This document shows, one piece after another, positions 25,015-30,577 of a stretch of DNA of 32,888 nt. Position numbers and translations under genes: made by a program. The notes under the pieces were generated by a model. It had not been told where the DNA came from and made no database searches. It was given only the letters and a program-made list of their open reading frames with translations. Origin of the DNA: Candidatus Aminicenantota bacterium (GTDB taxonomy: Bacteria; Acidobacteriota; Aminicenantia; Aminicenantales; Aminicenantaceae); the NCBI GenBank assembly GCA_030612445.1, contig JAUWNW010000016.1:1-32888 (forward strand), written 5' to 3'. Numbering within the stretch: position 1 is the first letter of the stretch; each line of letters starts with the position of its first letter.

Positions 25015-25091
25015 TGGTCGGGACGAGCGGATTTGAACCGCTGACCCCACGCACCCCAAGCGTGTGCGCTACCAGGCTGCGCCACGTCCCG
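25015..25091 (-). tRNA. tRNA-Pro (anticodon GGG), CCA encoded
   Basis: Read on the minus strand, acceptor arms CGGGACG and CGTCCCG pair fully with the C1-G72 pair typical of bacterial tRNA-Pro. The D stem is GCGC/GCGC, the anticodon stem CACGC/GCGTG with loop TTGGGGT (anticodon GGG), the variable region GGGTC and the T stem AGCGG/CCGCT with loop TTCAAAT. Discriminator A and CCA follow, so CCA is gene-encoded. No intron or mismatch was seen. A strong promoter lies just upstream. Confidence 0.97.
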
Positions 25092-25106
25092 ACAGTAAGG
25101 ATGGTC

Positions 25107-25134
25107 ATTATAGCAGAGAAACTGAATATAACAA
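25107..25134 (-). promoter_or_regulatory. Promoter of the tRNA-Pro gene
   Basis: On the minus strand TTGTTA, a 16-base spacer and TATAAT preceded by TGC (extended -10). Transcription would start near 25100, about nine bases before the tRNA 5' end. The -35 lies 21 bases past the stop codon of the MerR-type gene. Confidence 0.6.
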
Positions 25135-25154
25135 AAGGAAAATGTTTTATTGTT

Positions 25155-25508
25155 TTACTTTTCCAGCTCTGTGATGATGCTTTTGAGTTGATTTTTAATC
25201 TGGAAGAGGGTTTTTTTCAAACGCTCAGGGTGGACGGGAGCAGAACCTTTGATTCCAAATTCTTGCTCTATCTTTCTTTTTGCTCCGGCTAAAGTAAAAC
25301 CCTGGTTGTCCAACAGCTCTTTTATGCGGATTATTATTGACAGGTCTTTTTTTCTAAAGATTTTATTTCCGGAACGTGTCTGGCCGGCATTGAGGAAATA
25401 AAATTCATTTTCCCAGGATTCGATTGTTTTTGATTCAAGATCTGTTAAACGGGAGATTTCCTTTAGAGTAAAAACAAGTTTATCTGGAATATTATTCTTT
25501 TGTTTCAT
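25155..25508 (-). CDS. MerR-family helix-turn-helix regulator
   Basis: A 117-residue DNA-binding protein. The winged HTH is LVFTLKEISRLTDLESKTIESWENEF followed by the wing NKIFRKKDLSIIIRIKELLDNQGFTLAGAKRKIEQEF, a pattern of the MerR_1 group. The C-terminal 30 residues form a dimerisation helix (LKKTLFQIKNQLKSIITELEK). There are no effector-binding Cys residues, so it is not a metal sensor of the classic type. The ATG lies two bases after the right end of element F (TTCAGGAC-ATG); with no proper ribosome-binding site, translation may be leaderless, from a -10-like TATGAA in the element end. Confidence 0.88.
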   Translation of the reverse strand: MKQKNNIPDKLVFTLKEISRLTDLESKTIESWENEFYFLNAGQTRSGNKIFRKKDLSIIIRIKELLDNQGFTLAGAKRKIEQEFGIKGSAPVHPERLKKTLFQIKNQLKSIITELEK

Positions 25509-25510
25509 GT

Positions 25511-26029
25511 CCTGAACTATTCATAAAAAATGTCGATATGTATAATACATATTTTATTAATAAGTATTTTACACTGATTGCTATAGTGATTCAATTGACA
25601 ATTTCGTTTTCGCTGTAATTTATATTTATAATCGACATTTTTTACTCTCCGAGCGAGCCGAATGTTGCTGCATCTGCTTCGTTACAGGGTACTTGCGGTG
25701 AAGGATATGAAATTCAGGTGTGGCTTGGGCTCGCTTCAGATTTTTAACGCCATTCTTCTTCATTTTTCTCGGCGTTTGCGCAACTCCCCCCGTCCGTGGG
25801 TCAAACATGCTCAACGTCCGACGACGTCGGATTCCCTCGAAAAACTCATCAGAAGGCTAAATCTTCAATGGCGCTTCAACCACACCAGAATTTCATTAGA
25901 TAAAAGTCTTTTGACTAATATTTCACATTTTACAATTCACGTTTTACGGTTTTTCCCATTTCCCATTTCCCATTAACTATTTTCTGCTTTTCCGCATCTA
26001 CGGCAACCTCGACTCGTGAATAATTCAGG
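25511..26029 (-). mobile_element. Composite inverted-repeat element F (519 bases)
   Basis: Read on the minus strand it starts CCTGAATTATTCACGAGTCGAGG and ends TTATGAATAGTTCAGG. The right part (25511-25700) is type 1, including TAAAAAATGTCGAT and ATCGACATTTTTTA. The left part is type 2, with microrepeats (gggaaatgggaaatgggaaa). In between sits a second inverted-repeat unit (25707-25896). It has no transposase. Open frames here are short and follow the repeat. The whole fills most of the gap between the MerR-type gene and rarA. Confidence 0.75.
25707..25896. mobile_element. Nested inverted-repeat unit inside element F (190 bases)
   Basis: Bounded by ATGAAATTCAGGTGTGG and CCACACCAGAATTTCAT, inverted repeats matching at 16 of 17 positions. 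The same CCACACCnGAATTT end is present near the right ends of B and D. The interior is more GC-rich than the surroundings and contains the 15-base palindrome TCCGACGACGTCGGA at 25817-25831. Confidence 0.6.
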
Positions 26030-26098
26030 CACGTCAGCCAAAGTTAAAAAATATTGGAAAATTAACTTTATCATGGAATAAATCCTTACGTCAATATA

Positions 26099-26107
26099 TG
26101 ATATAAT
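26099..26107 (+). promoter_or_regulatory. Extended -10 promoter of rarA
   Basis: TGATATAAT (TGn plus a perfect TATAAT) ends 11 bases before ATG 26119. No Shine-Dalgarno follows, so the message would have a leader of about five bases. The start codon is embedded in ATAATTCACCTGAATTAT, an inverted repeat of eight bases per arm. Confidence 0.5.
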
Positions 26108-26118
26108 TCACCTGAATT

Positions 26119-27426
26119 ATGAGTAATAAAATAAATAAGTTCACTCCTTTGGCTGAAAGGATGAGGCCTCAATCACTTGAACAGTTCTATGGGCAGGAAC
26201 ACCTGCTTGGTGAGGGGAAAATACTGTCCCGTCTTATTAAATCGGAACAATTGGTCTCCTTGATCTTTTGGGGTCCTCCCGGTTCTGGTAAGACGACTTT
26301 AGGTTACATATTAGCTGACCGTTTTGATTTTCCCTGTTTATTTTTCAGTGCAGTACTTTCTAGTATTAAGGAAGTAAAAAAAGTAATGTCTCAAGCTGCA
26401 GATCACAACAAAATGTATGAACAGCCAACCATAATTTTTATAGACGAGATTCACCGCTTCAATAAAGCCCAGCAGGCTGCTTTTTTACCCTATGTCGAAA
26501 GAGGGGATATAATTTTATTTGGATCTACTACTGAAAATCCTTCCTTTGAAGTCATTGCTCCCTTGCTTTCTCGTACCAAGGTTCTTGTTCTAAAGCCACT
26601 ATCAGATGATACCCTTAAGAATATTATCAGGAAGGCATCTCAGGATAAGGAAAGAGGCTTGGGAAAGCTTAAAATAAAAATTGAAGATCAAAGCCTCCAA
26701 AATATTATTGATTATGCCAATGGTGACGCCCGGCGTGCTTTAAATACATTGGAAATTTCTGCAAATCTTGCAATTAAAGGCATGATTACACCTGCCGAAG
26801 TCAAAGAAGCTCTGCAGAAACGTATTCTACTTTACGATAAAAAAGGCGAAGAACATTTTAATCTGATATCCGCCCTGCATAAAAGCTTGAGAAACAGTGA
26901 TGTAGATGCTGCGCTTTATTGGTTGGCAAGGATGGTTTCCGGGGGAGAGGATCGTCTCTATATAGCTCGAAGATTAGTGCGGTTTGCCTCGGAAGATATT
27001 GGTCTTGCCGACCCAAATGCTCTGAGGATTGCCATGGATGCAAAAAATGCTTATGACTTTATTGGGTCCCCTGAAGGAGAACTTGCCCTTGCAGAGGCTG
27101 TTATATATTTGGCCTCAGCGCCGAAAAGTAATAGTGCTTATGCTGCCTTTAAAAATGCCATGAAGGATGTTGAGAATAGTCCTTTTGAGCCTGTTCCCTT
27201 GCATCTAAGGAATCCGGTTACCTCTTTGATGAAGGAGACAGGCTATGGAGAAGATTATCAATATGCTCATGATTTTAAGAACAGCACAACATCTATGGAG
27301 ACTTTACCTGAAAAATTGAAGGGAAGAAAATATTATGAACCGGGTGATCTTGGCATGGAAAAAGAGCTTAAAAAACGGATCGAGTGGTGGAATAAATTAA
27401 AATCAAAGCATAAATCAGGAGAATAA
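26119..27426 (+). CDS. rarA: Replication-associated recombination protein A (RarA/MgsA AAA+ ATPase)
   Basis: A 435-residue AAA+ ATPase related to clamp loaders and acting at stalled replication forks. Order of motifs: PLAERMRPQSLEQFYGQEHLLG, Walker A GPPGSGKTT, Walker B IIFIDEIHRFNKAQQ, sensor 1 GSTTENPSFEV, sensor 2 region GDARRALNTLE, and the RarA-specific C-terminal part LYWLARMVSGGEDRLYIARRLVRFASEDIGLADP. Full length. Start: ATG with an extended -10 promoter very close by and no ribosome-binding site. Confidence 0.96.
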   Translation: MSNKINKFTPLAERMRPQSLEQFYGQEHLLGEGKILSRLIKSEQLVSLIFWGPPGSGKTTLGYILADRFDFPCLFFSAVLSSIKEVKKVMSQAADHNKMYEQPTIIFIDEIHRFNKAQQAAFLPYVERGDIILFGSTTENPSFEVIAPLLSRTKVLVLKPLSDDTLKNIIRKASQDKERGLGKLKIKIEDQSLQNIIDYANGDARRALNTLEISANLAIKGMITPAEVKEALQKRILLYDKKGEEHFNLISALHKSLRNSDVDAALYWLARMVSGGEDRLYIARRLVRFASEDIGLADPNALRIAMDAKNAYDFIGSPEGELALAEAVIYLASAPKSNSAYAAFKNAMKDVENSPFEPVPLHLRNPVTSLMKETGYGEDYQYAHDFKNSTTSMETLPEKLKGRKYYEPGDLGMEKELKKRIEWWNKLKSKHKSGE

Positions 27427-27430
27427 CAAG

Positions 27431-27649
27431 TTATTTTTCTTTAAGTAGATAATATATTTCCCAGCTGATATCATCCGCCAAACAGCCGATGCATGAGTTT
27501 TTTGTTGTAGCAAGTTCATCATCCTTAATTTTTTCTTTTATGATATTTTTTACCTTTTTACGTATTTTATAGAGTTGAATGTAATCAATCATCTGACTTT
27601 CAAAAAATAATACCAGCTTATTGATTGTAAGTAAAGAGCATCGATTCAT
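27431..27649 (-). CDS. Small hypothetical protein with CxxC motif
   Basis: A 72-residue frame convergent with rarA, its stop codon 4 bases from the rarA stop. The C-terminal half is charged and helical and ends KNSCIGCLADDISWEIYYLLKEK with one CxxC. The start is doubtful: no ribosome-binding site precedes ATG 27649, and an internal ATG would give a 53-residue protein. No family was recognised. It may be a real small gene because it fills the gap neatly, but the evidence is weak. Confidence 0.4.
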   Translation of the reverse strand: MNRCSLLTINKLVLFFESQMIDYIQLYKIRKKVKNIIKEKIKDDELATTKNSCIGCLADDISWEIYYLLKEK

Positions 27650-27760
27650 CTTGAAAGAGGAATCGTCCCATAAAGCTGCTTATTTTATATTTTTCAGATT
27701 GAGAAGTAAGGGCAAAAAATGTTATCATAAAAACTTATTGTCAACCAAAACAATGAATAA

Positions 27761-29740
27761 ATGAAACAATTTTCTTCCATTTTCCGGGTTTTTATTATAT
27801 TGCTTATCCTGTTTTTAGCTTCATGTTCGCTTTTTAAGGCAAAGATACCTCCTTACCCAGATGGGATCATCTTTCCCATGGAAAAAATCCGAGAAAATTC
27901 TTTTGAAAGTGAGCCTATTGAGATAATCCACCGAGAAAAAAATAACTTGTACTTTTCTACCCGGGGGGGGAAAGTAATCTGTTTTGATATTGAAGCAAAA
28001 AAAGTGGCTTGGGAATTTAAGGTCGATGGAAAAATAGATTCACCTCTGTACCGAGGACAGGATAATTTTTATGTACATAATGATAAGGGCCTATTGTATT
28101 GCCTAGGCTTGAAGGGAAAGCTGGCCTGGAAAACAAAGATTGGAGATAAAATTACAAGCGGCATCTATGAAAGCGGCTCTAGAGTATATTTAGGAACTGA
28201 GAAAGGGAAGCTTATCGCTCTTAATGAAAAAGGGGAAAAACTATGGTTTTTCCAGTCAGGAGGAGAGATAAAGTCAATTCCCATATCAGCTGCAGACAAA
28301 GTCATTTTCGGATGCGATGATGGCAAAGTATATTTTCTCAACCCTGACGGCATTCTTATTAGTACGTGTGAGACTGAAGGTAAAGTCAGAGGCAGTTTCC
28401 TGGTGGATAATAATTTGCTTTATTTCGGGTCCTATGATCATTATTTTTATTGTTTTAATATTAAAAAGTGCAAAGTTAAGTGGCGGGTAAAAACTGGAGG
28501 CATTATTCATTCTTTTCCCGAGTTTTGGGGAAAACGAATTTATTTTCTAAGCTACAATAATGTTTTGTACTGTCTGAACAAAAAAAACGGGACCATTATC
28601 TGGTGGATACCTGTTCCTGCCCGAAGTTTTTTCAGATTGGAGTTTGCAGATGATAAAATTGTGATCTCATCTATGTCAAATAAGCTGATGTGTTTTGATG
28701 CGAAAACAGGAGAGCAGAAGGGCAGTTATAATGCCCTATGGGAGGCAGGCAGTAATCCTTTATGGGCAGCTCCCAACCTGATAGTTTCAGTTTATGATGA
28801 GGATGAAGAAGCCGCAAAGCTTCTATTCATGCAAAAGGAAGTCAAGGTGTCTTTATTTGCCTCTAAGACTTCTCCTTTGAATGTTAATGAAGAAGTTGTT
28901 TTTACAGCTGAGGCCGCCGGGTTTTATCTTCCTCAATATGAATTTTATTCCCATCGTTTTATGAAAATTAATTTTGGCTTTTTTCCCTTACTGATGGTCC
29001 CATTTTCACTGGAAAGGGGGGTTATTCAGGCTAAATCAGAAGAGAATACTTGGAGCTGGTATCCGGAAGATGAAGGGGTATACCGGATTGAAGTTTTGGT
29101 TGAGGATGAAAAAGAAAAGTCTGAAGCTGAAATGTATTTTGAAATCACAAAAAGTGATGAAGAAGATGCAAATAAAAATAAAGGAGATTTAAGTATGAAA
29201 AGGAATGAAGCTTTCGAATTAGTAAAAAAATATCTGAAAAATAAGAATCTGGTGAAGCACTCGCTTTCAGTAGAAGCCTGTATGAGAGCTTTAGCGGAAA
29301 AACTCGGGGAAGATGTGGAAAAATGGGGGTTAGCCGGGATCCTCCATGACATTGATTACGAGATGACTGAAAAGGACCCTGAGAAACACACTGTAGAGGC
29401 AGTTAAGATCTTGAAAGAATTTAATGTGGGCTCAGATATTATTTATGCTATCCAGGCTCACGCCGGGATTGTTCCCTGCAAAAGTAAAATGGACTGGGCG
29501 ATTTTTTCCATTGATCCTCTGACCGGGCTTATTATCGCTGCCACCTTGATGCACCCCAATAAAAAATTAGAGGATGTAGACCTGGGATTTATCCAGAGAA
29601 GGTATAAGGAAAAAAGCTTTGCTAGGGGAGCAAAACGTGAAGATATCGAACAGATCGCCAATATCGACATGGAGCTGGATGAATTTATTTCAATTTGCCT
29701 TAAGGCAATGCAGGGGATTTCCAAAGAACTCGGATTATGA
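27761..29740 (+). CDS. Lipoprotein PQQ-type beta-propeller fused in frame to an HD hydrolase domain
   Basis: A 659-residue frame. Residues 1-25 are a lipoprotein signal (LILFLASC lipobox, Cys22). Residues about 50-350 are repeated PQQ-like or outer-membrane BamB-like blades such as KVAWEFKVDGKIDSPLYRGQDNFYVHN and GKLAWKTKIGDKITSGIY. A beta domain follows (about 360-465). From residue 479 a complete HDIG-type HD domain protein begins (MKRNEAFELVKKYLKNKN), with His-Asp at 529-530 (GILHDIDYE) and later HAGI. GGAG at 29183-29186 lies eight bases before that internal ATG (29195), so a separate 181-residue cytoplasmic HD protein is likely also, or only, made. Exporting an HD hydrolase would be unusual. 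Its TGA overlaps the mobB ATG. Confidence 0.8.
   Translation: MKQFSSIFRVFIILLILFLASCSLFKAKIPPYPDGIIFPMEKIRENSFESEPIEIIHREKNNLYFSTRGGKVICFDIEAKKVAWEFKVDGKIDSPLYRGQDNFYVHNDKGLLYCLGLKGKLAWKTKIGDKITSGIYESGSRVYLGTEKGKLIALNEKGEKLWFFQSGGEIKSIPISAADKVIFGCDDGKVYFLNPDGILISTCETEGKVRGSFLVDNNLLYFGSYDHYFYCFNIKKCKVKWRVKTGGIIHSFPEFWGKRIYFLSYNNVLYCLNKKNGTIIWWIPVPARSFFRLEFADDKIVISSMSNKLMCFDAKTGEQKGSYNALWEAGSNPLWAAPNLIVSVYDEDEEAAKLLFMQKEVKVSLFASKTSPLNVNEEVVFTAEAAGFYLPQYEFYSHRFMKINFGFFPLLMVPFSLERGVIQAKSEENTWSWYPEDEGVYRIEVLVEDEKEKSEAEMYFEITKSDEEDANKNKGDLSMKRNEAFELVKKYLKNKNLVKHSLSVEACMRALAEKLGEDVEKWGLAGILHDIDYEMTEKDPEKHTVEAVKILKEFNVGSDIIYAIQAHAGIVPCKSKMDWAIFSIDPLTGLIIAATLMHPNKKLEDVDLGFIQRRYKEKSFARGAKREDIEQIANIDMELDEFISICLKAMQGISKELGL
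29183..29197 (+). promoter_or_regulatory. Internal ribosome-binding site and start codon at the domain junction
   Basis: GGAG, eight bases, ATG (29195), in the same frame as the upstream lipoprotein. It lies exactly where the HD domain begins, as expected for a formerly separate gene. Confidence 0.7.
29195..29740 (+). CDS. HD domain phosphohydrolase, internal in-frame product (alternative start)
   Basis: If translated from ATG 29195 the product is 181 residues, the size usual for stand-alone HDIG proteins of this kind. The start matches the family N-terminus, and the His-Asp pair becomes 51-52. The family binds divalent metal and hydrolyses phosphoesters, often nucleotides; the substrate is unknown. 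The gene is coupled to mobB by an ATGA overlap, which supports a cytoplasmic product rather than an exported tail. Confidence 0.65.
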   Translation: MKRNEAFELVKKYLKNKNLVKHSLSVEACMRALAEKLGEDVEKWGLAGILHDIDYEMTEKDPEKHTVEAVKILKEFNVGSDIIYAIQAHAGIVPCKSKMDWAIFSIDPLTGLIIAATLMHPNKKLEDVDLGFIQRRYKEKSFARGAKREDIEQIANIDMELDEFISICLKAMQGISKELGL

Positions 29741-30231
29741 GATTGATTTCTTTTGTGGGGGGCTCTGATACCGGTAAAACAGAGCTGATAAAGAGACTTA
29801 TTAAAGAATTATCTAAAAGGGGATATTCTGTCGCCGTGATCAAACACTGTGCGCATGGTTTTACATTAAGTCCTGAGGGGAAGGATTCCAGCCAATTCAT
29901 GGAAGCGGGAGCAGACAGTATAGCAATGTTATCTCCAGAGAGAGTAGCTGTGCTTTTTAGAAATGATGCTGAAGTAAATTATGAAGGAATTGCCTGGGAG
30001 TTTTTTCCAGGAGCTGATTTTGTCCTGGTTGAAGGGGGACGGGATGACCACAAAACCCGTAAGATAGAGGTTTTGCGAAAGGGCATCTCAGAAAAAGTGA
30101 CATGTCCGCTCAATGAGTTGGCTGCTGTAGTCTCAGCTGAAAAGATAGAAATAAATAAACCGGTTTTTAATCCGGAAGAGACCGGTAAAATCGCTGATTT
30201 TCTGGAGAAAGAGTATGAAAATGAACAATAA
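29737..30231 (+). CDS. mobB: Molybdopterin-guanine dinucleotide biosynthesis protein MobB
   Basis: A 164-residue P-loop GTPase that assists MobA in attaching GMP to molybdopterin. The Walker A is VGGSDTGKTEL at the N-terminus, followed by the typical LIKRLIKELSKRGYSVAVIKHCAHGF and DFVLVEGGRDDHKTRKIEVLR. No mobA or moa genes are in the window, so its pathway partners are elsewhere. The start overlaps the stop of the HD gene (ATGA) and its own end overlaps the next gene by 17 bases, forming a tight operon. Confidence 0.92.
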   Translation: MRLISFVGGSDTGKTELIKRLIKELSKRGYSVAVIKHCAHGFTLSPEGKDSSQFMEAGADSIAMLSPERVAVLFRNDAEVNYEGIAWEFFPGADFVLVEGGRDDHKTRKIEVLRKGISEKVTCPLNELAAVVSAEKIEINKPVFNPEETGKIADFLEKEYENEQ

Positions 30232-30523
30232 AATATCTTTTATAGTTGATAAGAAGGATATTCCTTTAAATAGATTTACTCAGGAGATAATCCGGAATAT
30301 CGCTTTTGGGATTTTTGCCTCTTTAAAGGATGTAAAAGAATATTCTGATACCTTAGTGTTTTATATGAAAAAGAATACTCAAATTTTTTTGGAGGTCGAT
30401 GGCGTTGAAGTTGAAGTAAATGAATTTGTCAGTAAGCTCTGTAGCAATATTTTCCAGGCGATACTGGCATCATTGGACGGTATCCCGGATAAGCAGGAAA
30501 TAGTAGTAATAAAGATTAGATGA
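30215..30523 (+). CDS. Small hypothetical protein overlapping mobB
   Basis: A 102-residue protein with no signal peptide, no Cys and no membrane helix. It has two similar blocks: LNRFTQEIIRNIAFGIFASLKDV (about 19-41) and VNEFVSKLCSNIFQAILASLDGI (about 68-90), each followed by a beta strand. This looks like an internal duplication. No family recognised. A start at ATG 30215 or 30221 is possible; GGAGAAAGAG just upstream in mobB can serve as ribosome-binding site. Co-translation with mobB suggests a link to molybdenum cofactor use or to the HD protein, as inference only. Confidence 0.7.
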   Translation: MKMNNKISFIVDKKDIPLNRFTQEIIRNIAFGIFASLKDVKEYSDTLVFYMKKNTQIFLEVDGVEVEVNEFVSKLCSNIFQAILASLDGIPDKQEIVVIKIR

Positions 30524-30577
30524 AATCCCTTTATTTCCTTTTCCTTTGCCAAGCAAAGTGATGAGGGAGTAGGATGT

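Noticed and set aside
24899-25108. Open frame of 69 codons on the minus strand
   Set aside because: It reads through the tRNA-Pro gene and is an artefact of it.
25626-25976. Short open frames on both strands inside element F
   Set aside because: They cross element junctions and microrepeats, lack translation signals and resemble no family I recognise.
12936-26118. A cctga string 3-6 bases before several start codons (12941, 14679, 15429, 26119) as an alternative translation signal
   Set aside because: Only four cases, and two of them overlap palindromes related to the element ends. It is not complementary to the usual 16S rRNA 3' end.
30544-30558. Hairpin ctttgc-caa-gcaaag as a terminator between convergent genes
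   Set aside because: The stem is only six pairs and no T-run follows on either strand in the direction needed.
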